This document shows, piece after piece, positions 22,550 to 34,563 of a DNA stretch of 64,000 nucleotides. The stretch covers positions 15,658,275 through 15,722,274 of the forward strand of contig OX352289.1 in assembly GCA_947086415.1 (NCBI GenBank). Direction: 5' to 3'. The DNA comes from Pammene aurita (Eukaryota; Arthropoda; Insecta; Lepidoptera; Tortricidae). The notes beneath the pieces were generated by a model that saw nothing but the letters and a program-made list of their open reading frames with translations, ran no database searches and had not been told where the DNA came from. Position numbers and translations under genes: made by a program. Position 1 is the first letter of the stretch, and the number at the start of each line of letters is the position of its first letter.

Positions 22550-24257
22550 GTTAAACCCGACGTTAACGTGACGAGTTGAGTAGATTGTGTCAGCACGCGG
22601 GACCCTCCTGTGCTCCAATATAACTTAAAATGATATCGTACGTGACTTTATTCTAGCTTCACGTCTATTATGAGAGCGCTCGAGCGATCGCATTATAGTC
22701 ACTTTGCTACTATTTTATACTATGTTTGGCCCGAAACTGTGAGTTAGTAGTTGGCAATTTCAGTGACAAAAACTATTATAAATAGACTGGCTATCGAGAG
22801 CTGAACCTGAGAGAAAAGTCTTTAAAAAAATCCGATATTACCCAAATATATGACCTTCTTCTTCCCTAGCGTTTGTCCCAGCTATTTGCTCTATTGAGCC
22901 TGGGGTCCGCTCGGCAACCTAATCCCAGGAATTGGCGTAGGTACATCCCAATATATGACCTTAATTTTTTTAAATGATGAGTACGAAATAATTATAATAT
23001 AATGGAAAACCAATTCACTGTTCTTACTGAATACCTTGAAGGAACTCCATTTGCAGGTAATTATGGAAAGGTGCTCCATCGAGCTGGCTTTCAGATTAAT
23101 TTAAATTAAAATACGCACGCTGTGTAACGTTCTGAAATATGAAAAATAACGTTTTAAAATATCAGAATGCTAATAAATTCAATTACGTTTTTGCAGCGAT
23201 ATTATTTATTTAAAAAAATCCGATTTTATGATGCCGAATGATTTTAAAAGATGTCTATGTAGCTTGTGCGATTTTCCTTTCCACAGTCCGTATTCAAGTC
23301 GGGCGATGCCTTTTTGTTATAATTTTAAACAAAAAAGAACGTAGCGTATAAAATACTGAAATCGCTATAGGTGTGCCTGTAATATTTGAAAAGTTCCCTC
23401 GATTTCTCCAGGATCCCATCATCAGATCCTGACTTGGTGACAATGGAACCAACGGTAAAGTATACCCTTTCAAACAAAAAAATAATTTTCGAATATAGTT
23501 TCGAATAGTACATACAGAAAAGCAATAACGATTATTAGGAATTGAGAACCTCTTCCTTTGAAATCTTGAAGTATTTGATGTATTTGTATAATCTTATAGA
23601 AAAAAAAGAAAGGGATCTCTATTTTCACGCGCAGCCTGAAATTCACAACCTTCACTCAAACTATTAACTCTCTCTTAGCTACGTACGAAGTGGTGTAATT
23701 AACGGGAGAGACTTTGTTACTTTGGTACCTCTACATGTACAAATATACGACTAGATTGAACAATACACTCAAAAGCAATAAACACGAGTCACGTGGTGGA
23801 GATTTTTTATACAAATCGACCTTCTTGAGTGTAAGTACGCAATGTTTTTTTCTGTGACGTCTTTCTTGTTCCGTCCGTATATAACTATAAGTTTTAATTT
23901 TCTCCTCTATTTTATTATACATCTCACTTCAAACCCAGGAGAAGACGTAAAATTCTGTAGGCAGAACGGGCGGTAATAAAGAAGGCCTCAGATCGCTTTT
24001 GAGCCCGCGATCTGAGCGGTTCTTTATTTTACCACCCTGGGAGCGTCATGTACTATTCAACAAAATAAAGTGTTGCCAAGACAAGAAGGTTTCATACCGC
24101 ATTTCAACAGGGGCATTTGGGCTCCATCAGGGGCTCGAAAAACCATGAAAATAAAGTAATTTCCCTACCTTAAAATTGGCCATGCCATACCTTAAATTAG
24201 CACTGCCCTATCTTAACTGCATTTCTGGCTCCGGCCCTGGTCTAAAATGTCATGAAC
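22550..24257. other. Non-coding with two repeat fragments
   Basis: 22858-22950 (CCTAGCGTTTGTCCCAGC... GGAATTGGCGTAGGTA) and 23300-23510 (CAGGATCCCATCATCAG... AAAGTATACCC) look like fragments of common moth repeats; the second shares sequence with 14925-15005. Nothing else identified. Confidence 0.45.
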
Positions 24258-24706
24258 TATAGTCTGGCAAACCATTTCTGTCAGTAGAAACGCGCGGAAA
24301 ATTCAAAATACGTACATGTGGCAACTCTTTGTGATGAGACACCGTTCTTCATGACGAACATTTAAATTCACATTGAATTTGTTTCTAGTACATTTCACTC
24401 TCTCATCTTAAGCGCGAGTGAGATAGAACTCCTGCAACGTTCCCAATTAAATTTAAATTCACTTTTAAGGCATATATCAATTGCCTCAACCAGATTATCT
24501 GTTGCAGTTGATGACAGATCAGACGAAATATATCCGTCTCCTTTTTACACACCGTAAATGTCACCGAATGAAAGGGGCGGAAATACCAACTAAAATTAAA
24601 AACATAAAATTTGATGATCATTGCTGCTTTTTTCACAGATTCTTAGTGTTGCCATACTTTTGTTCGCTGTACATTGCTACTGCGTTCGTTGTCTGGCCAG
24701 ACTATA
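24258..24706. mobile_element. TATAGTCTGGC MITE, copy 2
   Basis: Inverse orientation relative to copy 1, about equal length, same ends. Small open frames inside on both strands are not conserved between copies. Confidence 0.82.
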
Positions 24707-24954
24707 CCTATACACTTAAACTGACAGATATTAATTAAACTATGCCTCTAAAAGAAAAGTTCGGCCAAAAGTGCACGTTAATCATTAAACAAGCACATCT
24801 GGCGTCTAAGGCGAGAGAGAGGATCACCCTTAGCACTCGTGTGCCACGACAGTGGAGCCCGAGAAAGACTATATTTTTCTTTCCAATCAATACAGTTAGA
24901 CAGAGACGGATACTCTACCTCACATGCGAGGTGTAGCGCTAAAAGCAATACCAT

Positions 24955-26333
24955 TGTTGGCCGTTAATTTCAATTAGAATTGAAAATTGATCAATAATAT
25001 TGAAGATTAATTCCGTAACTAATCAATTACACTAACACCAATTTTTACTAACGTTAGTTCGCATTGATTTTCTGACGTCGTTAATTACACTAACCGTCAA
25101 TTAGAATTAACCTATTAGTTACACTAACGTCTCGAAAATTTAATAAGATTAACAGTTAATTAGATCAACGTTAGTGTAACTAAATTAATCCTGTCTTACA
25201 CTAATAATTAATTTTAAAACTGCATTTCGGGTTCGGAAGTTGGGACCAATATCACAAGATGGAGCTCATGCTGGACCCTAGGGCTACCTACTGGATTTCG
25301 GGTTTGGCGCATCAGAGACTCATGCTGTTTGGGCTCATTCGACTTCTACTGATGAGCAGATGGTACCGGTATCAAAATCTGGAGCTCATGCTGGACCCTG
25401 GGGATCCCTACTGGATCTCGGGTTTGGCGCATTATAGACTCATGCTGTTTGGGCTCCTTCGACTTGTACTGATGAGCAGATGGTACCAGTATCAAAATCT
25501 GGAGCTCATGCTGGACCCTGGGGATCCCTACTGGATCTCGGGTTTGGCGCATCATAGACTCATGCTGTTTGGGCTCATTCGACTTGTACTGATGAGCAGA
25601 TGGTACCGGTATCAAAATCTGGAGCTCATGGTGGACCCTGGGGATCCCTACTGGATCTCGGGTTTGGCGCATCATAGATGTTTGGGCTCATTCGACTTGT
25701 ACTGATGAGCAGATGGTACCGGTATCAAAATCTAGAGCTCATGCTGGACCCTGGGGATCCCTACTGGATCTCGGGTTTGGCGCATCATAGACTCGTGCTG
25801 TTTGGGCTCATTCGACTTGTACTGATGAGCAGATGGTACCATAATCAAAATCTGGAGCTCATGCTGGACCCTGGGGATCCCTACTGGATCTCGGGTTTGG
25901 CGCATCATAGACTAATGCTGTTTGGGCTCATTCGACTTGTACTGATGAGCAGCCATCTGCTACCATTCCGGTACCATTACCGGTATCAAAATCTGGAGCT
26001 TGGCACAAACACAAGACCCCGAGTCCAGAGTAAAAATCGAAACAAAAATCAAAACCTCGTAGCTTAACCTAAATTCGCGTTTAGTTAGGTAAATTATTAA
26101 TGTCAATTACCAATTCAATCTACACTAATAATTATATTAATGTTTCAATTTTTGAGAAAGACTAAAAATTTAATATCTTCAATTATTAGTTATTCGTAAA
26201 GGATTAACACGTTAGTTACACTTAATTTCAATTCTAATTGAAATCAATTTGCATTAAACTATTAGTGTTCAATTTTAACCAACGTGTTTCAATCTTCAAT
26301 TTCTAATTTTCAATTACACTAACGTTCGGCCAA
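24955..26333. mobile_element. TIR element with subterminal TTAGTGTAA repeats
   Basis: Ends GTTGGCCG...CGGCCAAC. Next to each end lie 250 bp of repeated TTAGTGTAACT/AATTGAAAATT words in both orientations. The centre is a 120-bp minisatellite (25257-25990). No transposase frame. Superfamily not assigned. Confidence 0.65.
25257..25990 (+). repeat. 120-bp minisatellite, about six units
   Basis: Each unit begins GGAGCTCATGCTGGACCCT and continues through GGATCTCGGGTTTGGCGC and GACTTGTACTGATGAGC. One unit lacks about 11 bases (near 25678), one has extra bases at the end. 120 bp is 40 codons, so long frames are open on both strands (unit motif ELMLDPGDPYWISG). Confidence 0.95.
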
Positions 26334-26722
26334 CACTGAGCAATACAACATGAGAACATTTGCCTCGCTTGATACCAACATGAAGGAAATGTGCATCCTA
26401 GAACTAAGTTATTTATTTAACAAGCTCGGAAGTAAGGATTTAGGCGCAGTAAGTACTTACCAATTTATATCGTTCATAAATTTCAACCACCGTCACGTTA
26501 TCCACTCGACGTTACGTCGTAATAATGACAAGTACATGGATCAAATCCAAAAACGGACACATTCTAATACATACGTCAAACAAGAAGTGATCTTGCATGG
26601 ATATCTACGTCATAACTTGATATGCCAGATTACCCTAAATTCGAGTTTAAATATTAGTTTTTAAAATAAAGCTCTCGTGTTAAATGGGTATTTTGTTAAT
26701 TAGTTCTCGCACCCAATTGTTA
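26334..26722. other. Non-coding, one 104-codon open frame of unknown meaning
   Basis: The frame 26350-26664 has no recognisable domain, no splice context and no neighbouring exon; probably chance. Confidence 0.4.
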
Positions 26723-26859
26723 GTACGGTCACGTCTGAAAATATGGATACATTTAATGTGATAAAAACATGTATCCAAGACCTTACGCCTTGGTAATAGA
26801 GTCGTGGCTACATATTTTTGTCACATTAAATGCATCCATATTTTCAGACGTGACTGTAC
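26723..26859. mobile_element. Short palindromic MITE
   Basis: GTACGGTCACGTCTGAAAA...TTTAATGTGATAAAAA is inverted at the right (TGTCACATTAAATGCATCC...CGTGACTGTAC); arms about 50 bp, total 137 bp. Confidence 0.85.
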
Positions 26860-27129
26860 AATCAGAGGTAGGTGTGCGGATGCAGAGCCGATGTTGTGGC
26901 TTTGATAGGGGTAATATCATTTGGGTTAAGTACGGGCCATATATGAACTCGTATAGATAAAACCAGTACTAGCTATGTGTAAACATTTTATGTTACCATT
27001 TTTATAAGTTACATACTCGAAATTTAAAAAATCTACTGTGCATGAAAAATATACTTAGGTATTTTATCTAGACCATTAAGTCGTTCGTACGTACCTCGTA
27101 CTTATACCTATAAGTACACGTACATTTTT

Positions 27130-27360
27130 TTTAAATTGTCCTTTGTGGTTTAAAATAAGGCGGCGAAGTGCCTAGTTTATGTTCAAACAAAAATTAATAA
27201 ATTACAGAAATTTTTGGCTCGATTTCGCGACATATATGTTGCATACAAATACCATTTTTGTCGAGGTACAATATTTTTTTAAAGTTCTACCATACAAAAA
27301 TAAAGGCAAAGGTTCTAAACAGCCGAAACACAACATCGGTATCTATTATTTATAATGTTG
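27130..27360 (-). repeat. Dispersed repeat E, copy 2, first piece
   Basis: Inverse of about 11050-11275. It breaks at 27360 where the LTR retrotransposon begins; the next piece resumes at 34542 after the element. Confidence 0.75.
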
Positions 27361-28788
27361 TGCAGTAAAACCCAGCGTAATTTGCATTAACACGTTTCAT
27401 TTTGCAGATTAACTAGATTATTTAAAATTAGCAATTTGGTCCTTCGAGCCGGATAGAATGTAATTAAGAACAATAATCAGATTATTTAAAATTAGCACTT
27501 CACATAAAAATTACGATAATGAATAATTATATAGATATAAAGATATTTCACATTCTATAATTTCCTTAGTATCGTAGACCCGGATAGAATGTAATTAAGA
27601 ATAATAATCAGATTATTTAAAATTAGCACTTCACATAAAAATTACGATAATGATATAGATATAAAGATATTTAACATTCAATAATTACCTTAGTACCGTA
27701 GACGTCTACTTTCCGCACGAAAGGAAAATAAAACGAGGGAGTACTAGCAAAACTAGTAAGTACAAATAAAGACTGCTGGTAATTTGGCTGCGGGGAAAGT
27801 AATGGATTAATGAGGCGAGTGATATGGATGGTGACAGATGATTCGCTGGATGAGAGTAGCTAAATTCAAAAGCCAGGTCTTTGTACGCCCGTCAAATGAG
27901 GCAATTAGAATTTTGGGGATTTAGGGTTAATATAAAAATGCGGATCGCAGATATGTAAGAATGGTAACAACAATATAGAACTAAAGCACGGCAAATAAAA
28001 TGCGAAGTCCCCAATTAAACTCTAGAACACTTCACGGAGCGACACGCCGCTTTCACCTGGTGAACCACGCTGAATGCGGGCTCAAGTCCTTCGGAGGCGA
28101 CTGGCGGCCGTATCCTAGAGCGACACTCCGGTTTCATCTGGTGAGCCACGCGCAATGCGGGCTCGAGTCCTTTAGAGGTGACTGGCGGCCGTATTCCAGG
28201 GCGATACGCCGGTTTCACCTGGTGAGCCACGCGCAATGCGGGCTCAAGTCCTTTAGAAGCGGCTGGCGGCTGTATCCCAACCGCGACAGGCGATATCCAA
28301 TATCTGCGTTGGACAGTACCGCGGGTCCGGCCGCAAACGCTTGACGCCCCTCCGACGCGGTACACGCACGCACTTGGCGTTGGATATCACAAAATACTAA
28401 TTCCAATCACGCCCAAAAAAAAAATCAAACTCAGATTAAAATAGGAAAAATGGGATGTCGAAAATGGATTATGACAACTGCACAGCTCGAGGTTCACAAT
28501 CTATCCTGTCTTCTCGACTAAAACTTAAACTATTCCAAACTCCTACAAAATTTGAATTTAAAATTGATGCGAATATCCTCTTTTCTTAGTCGTCAGCTTC
28601 TTTCAAAATTAAAAAGGACACATGATATGGTGATCATATTTTGATATCGGCGCCACCTATCTATAAGTAGACGAACCACGATCTAATCTACCCTGACTCG
28701 CGCAACTTGGCCGGTAAACCAAACCAATCGCGCGGATAGTCCCAAGGGACGCCGCGAGATGTAGCTGGCGTTCTTTCGGCATGCTACA
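27361..28788 (-). repeat. 3' LTR of gypsy element
   Basis: Matches 33122-34541 with scattered substitutions and small indels, so the insertion is not very recent. Contains a duplicated AT-rich block (GGATAGAATGTAATTAAGAA twice) and an 81-bp triplicate. Confidence 0.95.
28039..28281 (-). repeat. Three 81-bp tandem units in 3' LTR
   Basis: Units start at 28039, 28120 and 28201 and share CACCTGGTGA-CCACGC, AATGCGGGCT and CTGGCGGC; GC-rich in an AT-rich LTR. In frame length (27 codons), so both strands show open frames that I do not call genes. Confidence 0.92.
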
Positions 28789-28803
28789 GCATCTCCCTAC
28801 CAA
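28789..28803 (-). promoter_or_regulatory. Polypurine tract of gypsy element
   Basis: On the - strand GGTAGGGAGATGC lies directly before the 3' LTR, where plus-strand DNA priming occurs in LTR retrotransposons. Confidence 0.7.
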
Positions 28804-30120
28804 ACAAAGAAACAAACAATAAAACAAACCAACAAACAAACAAAATGACACACAACAAACCAACGCATCACGTGGTCCAAGACATGACGGCTGGGATGGG
28901 ATCATGGAAAAAGGAGCAAGGAAATGCTCAAACAAAAGGAAATTATTTGAGAATATCTTTAATATGATAAGTGCCGATGTGCTCGGAATCAGCCAGTATG
29001 TAGATACTCGTCTAACCACACGGCACCGAACAAAACGTGGAGCGAATTTTCCGCCCCGAAGAGGGTCAGTGGAGCCACGCTGGAAATTCCTGCGCCAAAC
29101 GATTTGATCGCCAACGATCCTGGGCGCAGAACGGTTCTTGTTGAACTTGGCGGCGTTACGATGAAAAGCCAAAGCCATTGAATCCGAAACCTTATCGTAC
29201 ACCTCACGAAGCGTCTGAAGATTCGAAGCGTGTTCCATCCGGCCGAGTCCCACATCTTGGTCGCCAACCTGATTCTCAACAAGCTCACGAATCATTGGCA
29301 ACTCGCGGCCGTACATCAAAAAGTTCGGTGAATAAGCAGTAGCCAGATTTATACAAGAGTTTAAATAAAGAGCGACCCGATGTAAATGACCTGAACAATT
29401 TCGCTGGTCATTTTCCACTAGAATGCTCAACGTAGTGATCACAACTTGGTTATATCTCTCCACAACATTCGCTTGTGGCGAATAATATGGGGTATAACAC
29501 GGACCCGGAATATTATAACTCGTCAAGAAATCCAGAAATTGACGAATATGAAAAACCGTAGCGTTGTCACAGAGAATGTTAGTAGGAACACCATACCGCA
29601 AAATAACCTCCGACTCTAATGCCATCGATATTGACCTCGCATTCACTAACTTTAAAGGGACCAACCAAACAAATTTGGTAAAACGTCAACCAAAGTCAAA
29701 ATATAACGACAACCATTACGGCTAACCGGTAAAGGACCAATTAAGTCAATGGAAAGAAGATCCATTGGAGCCGCAACACGACGAGGAAATAAGCGAAGTC
29801 CACGAGGTTGTGAATTTGCAATTTTATAAGACTTGCAAATCTGACATTCGGAAAGGAACCTTGTAACATCACGGTACATATTCGGCCAGTAGTATAAGTC
29901 ACGAGCTTTTAAATACGTCTTCATAACACAAGGATGAACGTTGGGAAATCCACTATGAATTTCAGCAACCGCCTCTCTAGTTTTTGGAGAAGGAAGAACT
30001 ATACGCCATGGATTAGGTGCTAAAGGGTTTTCAATACGAGTAGCTACTCTGAGCCTTAAGACACCATCCCGAAGAGCAAATGCAGTAAACATTTGGGGAT
30101 TGTCTACTCCCTGGTAAATA
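28804..30120 (-). pseudogene. gypsy integrase (broken)
   Basis: Zinc-binding HHCC part HSGFPNVHPCVMKTYL...LSECQIC, then catalytic core with IDLIGPLP and LTLVDV (first Asp), a frameshift near 29670, ILCDNATVF (second Asp) and SPQANVVERYN (Glu). The C-terminal part follows to about 28960. The chain is readable in two frames; catalytic residues survive, but the frameshift breaks the protein. Confidence 0.92.
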
Positions 30121-31380
30121 CGTTCATACCAAGGATCTCCAGAAGGAGCCACGCCACGCGCGAATGAGATAAGCCCAACCTGAGCGCGGGACAAGGCGTC
30201 AGGAACAACATTAAGGACACCTTTTTTATGTTCAATCTCAAAGTTATATTGGGAAATCAAAGTTGCCCAACGAGCCAAGCGCCCTGCAGGTAGGATTATC
30301 AAGGGTGATCAACCATTTAAGAGCAATATGATCAGTAATGATCTTAAACCTCATTCCATCGAGATACCCGTGGAAATGCTTTATGGAATCAACAACAGAG
30401 AGAATGTTCGGTTGTCCCGTATCCACGTTCAGCTTTAGTGAATAAACGAGAATAATGAGCAATTGGATGTTCAATGCCGTCAAACTCTTAAGCCAGGACC
30501 GAGCCTAAGCCAACCTGGCTAGCGTCACATTGAAGGATAAAAGGTTGCGAAAAATCCGGGCAAGCCATCAATGGAGCGCCCATCAAGGCATCCTTCAATT
30601 TAGAAAAAGCTTCACTTGCACTATCGTTCCAATCGATGGGATCACGTCCCTTTTTCTTACCGATAAGTGCCGTCAGAGGAGCAATAATCGAAGAAAAACC
30701 ATCCACAAAACGGCAATAATACGAACACATACCAATGAAAGCACGTAGAGACTTGGCAGAAGAAAGGGTAGGGTAATCCCTAATAGCTTCTAATTTCTTC
30801 TGATGAGTTTGAAGACCACGCTCATTGACGATGTAGCCGAGATACTTCAATTCAGACTTACAAAACTCGCACTTACCTAAATTAACCGTAAGACCAGCTT
30901 CCTTCAACCTATCACAAACCTTACGAATAAGCCGCATATGACTGTCAAAATCACGAGACACCAAAATCAAATCATCAACATAGCCGAAGATAAAATCCTC
31001 AGACTTAAGGGGTATATTCAAAATTGACAATCATGTCAGTAAGCGTCTGCATCTCGGACGCAGCGTTGGTTAAACCAAAAGGGAGACGAACGAATTCAAA
31101 GAGGCCCCTTTGGGGTACAATAAAGGCCATCTTCTCACAACTGGCCTTATCAGCTGGGGATTTGCCAAAAGGCGCTCCTAAAATCCAACGAAGTTAGATA
31201 TTTGGCACCTCGTAGGTTATCAAGGATGTCCTGGACGCGCGGGAGAGGGTATGAATCCCTGATGGTAACGCTGTTCAACTTCCTACTGTCCACGCAAAAC
31301 CTGACACTACCATCTTTCTTGGTAACCATCACCACTGGGGAAGCCCAGGGTGATCGTGAGGGACGAATGACGCCTGACTC
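30121..31380 (-). pseudogene. gypsy reverse transcriptase and RNase H (broken)
   Basis: Reads SPWASPVVMVTKKDGS, VDSRKLN, LDFRSAFWQIP (motif A), a frameshift near 31165, RLPFGLTNA, another near 31020, FGYVDDLILVS (catalytic YVDD), LKYLGYIV and FILQCDASQVGLGSVLA of RNase H. Then come an in-frame TAA at 30488-30490 and further shifts near 30430 and 30285 before ALSRAQV. An in-frame TAA at 31378-31380 separates it from the protease frame. Motifs are those of Ty3/gypsy. Confidence 0.93.
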
Positions 31381-32050
31381 TTACATCTTGTAGATCTCTT
31401 CGTTGAGAATCTTAAGCTTGACTGGAGATAAGGGATAGTAACGTTGGCGGATGGGCGAACCTACAGTCTCAATCTTATGCGAAAGCCACGAAGTACAACC
31501 TAATCCAGCTTTATCAGAAGAAATCTCCTCGAACTCGTTAAAAACAGATTGGAGTTTTGATTCCTGAAGTGGTGCAAGCACCGTACGAGGGTGGACATAG
31601 CGAACCTCACCTATGACTCGTGGAACTGCGACAGGAACATGATGTAAAGCGACGTAAAGCTTACCTGACAAACCATCACGGAATGCCTTCTTTAAAATGT
31701 CAATGAGACCAACAGCATTCCAAAACTCAATTCCTAAAATAAATGCAGTAGGAAGATTACTGCTCACTAGACAGGGGTGCAGAACGCGAATGCCACTAAA
31801 AAGAATGGGGACGTCCAAACCGCCTAAAATTTCAATAGGAGAATTGTAAGCGGAGACAACATAAGGCCGGATATCCTCGTGATATGTTATACCGAGCTCC
31901 AATAGGAGGGATATATCAATTAGTGAAACCTGAGCACCAGAGTCCAAAAGAGCTCTTACCGAAGAGCCAGCAACTAAAGCATCAATAAAAAGTCTATTAT
32001 CCGGGGAATTATTAACACAGACGGGCAACAGCGATGGACCTCTCAGTGCG
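31381..32050 (-). pseudogene. gypsy protease and start of RT
   Basis: Open frame overlapping the end of gag in the -1 frame, as in many gypsy elements that shift between gag and pol. It carries the retropepsin motif LLDSGAQVSLI and FILGIEFW. It ends with EIYKM before the TAA stop where relatives have a sense codon. Confidence 0.9.
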
Positions 32051-32935
32051 CCTCGAATTGGTTTTTTGACGCGCCAGGATTACAATTAGGACAATCGCGG
32101 GTGATTGCTCCAACACGCTTACACTTGAAGCACACTGCCCCCGAAACGTAAGGACAATTGCGATAGTTGTGACCAGTAGCATCACACTTCATACACACTA
32201 TAGGGCTGGGTTGATCTGCAACTTGAGCACTAATCGGAGCAATAGCCAAACGTGCTGGACGTGAACCTTGAAAGGCCTCAAAATTTTTCTCGACTTCTAA
32301 CAAATCATCAATATCCCTAACCACGTTAGTTGCAAGACAAGGATAATATCTAGGATTCATTCCATATTTAATAATGTTAAATAAGTTGTCTTCGGAAACC
32401 GGTGTACGAAGCTTCGAGTTTAGATCACGCGCTTGAATAACAAAATCAATCACTGACTGGTTGGCCTTCTGTGATAAAGCACTAAGTTGACTCTCGAGCT
32501 TGAAATCGAAATCTGCTACGTCGAAAGTTTTAATGAATTCAGACTTTAATTCCGCATAAGTAAGACCCGAATATCTGATTGCCCTAAAATTTTTCAAGGC
32601 GCTACCTGAAAACAATTCATGGAAACATCTAACAACGTATGAAGGATTGACGTTACGCGCCATACCTTCTTCCTCAACTCGAAAGAAAAATTCGCGAACG
32701 CAAGTGTCCCCGGAAAAATTCAAGTTCCATTCCGTAAGTGAATAATCTTTGAAAGGAAAAGGCGGGGGAAGTCCGGACATATCACATATCGCATCACCTG
32801 GGGTCGTGGGTCAGAATCAAAAAACTGTTCTTCATCATTTGCCATTGGATCTAAAATCCTCGGATCGTGCGAGTTTAAAGACGAGTGTGTACGAGGCATC
32901 TCAGCAATTGATCCTTCATTACTTAAGTGCGACAT
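32043..32935 (-). pseudogene. gypsy gag (frameshifted)
   Basis: ATG at 32935-32933. A first frame of about 55 codons must shift near 32770 to continue into FKDYSLTEWNLNF and the capsid-like region. The C-terminus has zinc knuckles: CMKCDATGHNYRNC is a proper CCHC, while CFKCKRVGAITRDC has Ala where His is expected. Ends at TGA 32043-32045. Confidence 0.88.
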
Positions 32936-33102
32936 GGTGAAAAGTCGAATGTTGTGTTGCGTTTCAAGTTCAAACAAAAATTAAAATTAATCGACCTCAA
33001 AATTAAAACCCGAAGTTCGAGTATGTCAGTGGTCTAAACCAAGCGCTTAAGCCAAAGAAAGAAAATAAAACTCGAAGTCTATATGCTAAGTTAGAGTTCT
33101 GT

Positions 33103-33120
33103 CCCTGTTCGGGCGCCAAT
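33103..33120 (-). promoter_or_regulatory. Primer-binding site, tRNA-Lys type
   Basis: On the - strand TGGCGCCCGAACAGGGAC begins three bases inside the 5' LTR end. This 18-mer is the known complement of the tRNA-Lys 3' end used by several retroelements. Confidence 0.9.
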
Positions 33121-33121
33121 T

Positions 33122-34541
33122 TGCAGTAAAACACAGCGTAATTTGCATTGACACGTTTAATTTTGCAGATTAACTAGATTATTTAAAATTAGCAATTTGG
33201 TCCTTCGAGCCGGATAGAATGTAATTAAGAACAATAATCAGATTATTTAAAATTAGCACTTCAGATAAAAATGACGATAATGATATAGATATAAAGATAT
33301 TTCACATTCAATAATTTCCTTAGTATCGTAGACCCGGATAGAATGTAATTAAGAATAATAATCAGATTGTTTAAAATTAGCACTTCACATAAAAATTACG
33401 ATAATGATATAGATATAAAGATATTTAACATTCAATAATTATCTTAGTATCGTAGACGTCTACTTTCCGCACGAAAGGAAAATAAAACGAGGGAGTACTA
33501 GCAAAACTAGTAAGTACAAATAAAGTCTCGGCTGGTAATTTGGCTGCGGGGAAAGTAATGGATTAATGAGGCGAGTGATATGGATAGATGATTCGCTGGA
33601 TGAGAGTAGCCTAAATTCAAGAGCCAGGTCTTTGTACGCCCGTCAAATGAGGCAATTAGAATTTTGGTGATTTAGGGTTAATATAAAAATGCGGATCGCA
33701 GATATGTAAGAATGGTAACAACAATATAGAACTAAAGCACGGCAAATAAAATGCCAAGTCCCCAATTAAACTCTAGAATACTTCACGGAGCGACACGCCG
33801 CTTTCACCTGGTGAACCACGAGAAATGCGGGCTCAAGTCCTTCGGAGGCGACTGGCGGCCGTATCCTAGAGCGACACTCCGGTTTCACCTGGTGAGCCAC
33901 GCGCAATGCGGGCTCGAGTCCTTAAGAGGCGACTGGCGGCCGTATTCCAGGGCGATACGCCGGTTTCACCTGGTGAGCCACGCGCAATGCGGGCTCAAGT
34001 CCTTTAGAAGCGGCTGGCGGCTGTATCCCAACCGCGACAGGCGATATCCAATATCTGCGTTGGACAGTATCGCGGGTCCGGCCGCAAACGCTTGACGCCC
34101 CTCCGACGCGGTACACGCACGCACTTGGCGTTGGATATCACAAAATACTAATTCCAATCACGCCCAAAAAAAAATCAAAGTCAGATTAAAATAGGAAAAA
34201 TGGGATGTCGAAAATGGATTATGACAACTGCACAGCTCGAGGTTCACAATCTATCCTGTCTTCTCGACTAAAACAAAAACTATTCCAAACTCCTACAAAA
34301 TTTAAATTTAAAATTGATGCGAATATCCTCTTTTCTTAGTCGTCAGCTTCTTTCAAAGTAAAAAAGGACACATGATATGGTGATCATATTTTGATATCGG
34401 CGCCACCTATCTACATATAAGTAGACGAACCACGCTCTAATCTACCCTGACTCGCGCAACTTGGCCGGTAAACAAACTAATCGCGCGGATAGTCCCAAGG
34501 GACGCCGCGAGATGTAGCTGGCGTTCTTTCGGCATGCTACA
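33122..34541 (-). repeat. 5' LTR of gypsy element
   Basis: Starts TGTAGCATGCCG on the - strand, ends TTTTACTGCA. It carries the same 81-bp triplicate (33790-34032) and doubled AT-rich block as the other LTR. Confidence 0.95.
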
Positions 34542-34563
34542 GTTGGTACTGCGACTTTTTAGT
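34542..34563 (-). repeat. Repeat E copy 2, middle piece
   Basis: GTTGGTACTGCGACTTTTTAG, complement of the CTAAAAGTCGCGGTACCAAC in copy 1; trapped between the LTR element and the next MITE. Confidence 0.75.

Larger units (their letters stand above)
27361..34541 (-). mobile_element. Ty3/gypsy LTR retrotransposon, 7.2 kb, decayed
   Basis: Two LTRs of about 1.42 kb (27361-28788 and 33122-34541) begin TG and end CA on the - strand. The element is flanked by GTTG on both sides (27357-27360, 34542-34545), a 4-bp target duplication usual for this group. From right to left it carries a tRNA-Lys-type primer site, gag, protease, reverse transcriptase, RNase H and integrase. No envelope frame. Stops and several frameshifts in pol make it non-autonomous. 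Confidence 0.96.

Noticed and set aside
25259..26067. Open frames of 109-148 codons, both strands
   Set aside because: Consequence of a 120-bp (40-codon) minisatellite; both strands equally open and a unit indel shifts frame without effect.
26350..26664. 104-codon frame, + strand
   Set aside because: No recognisable domain, no codon-use contrast visible, isolated; kept only as a note.
28000..28406. Frames of 63-116 codons on both strands, repeated at 33751-34157
   Set aside because: They lie in the gypsy LTRs, created by the 81-bp triplicate; not gag, pol or env.
28657..28960. Possible envelope gene downstream of integrase
   Set aside because: Only a short extension of the integrase frame runs into the LTR; no signal peptide, cleavage site or separate frame.
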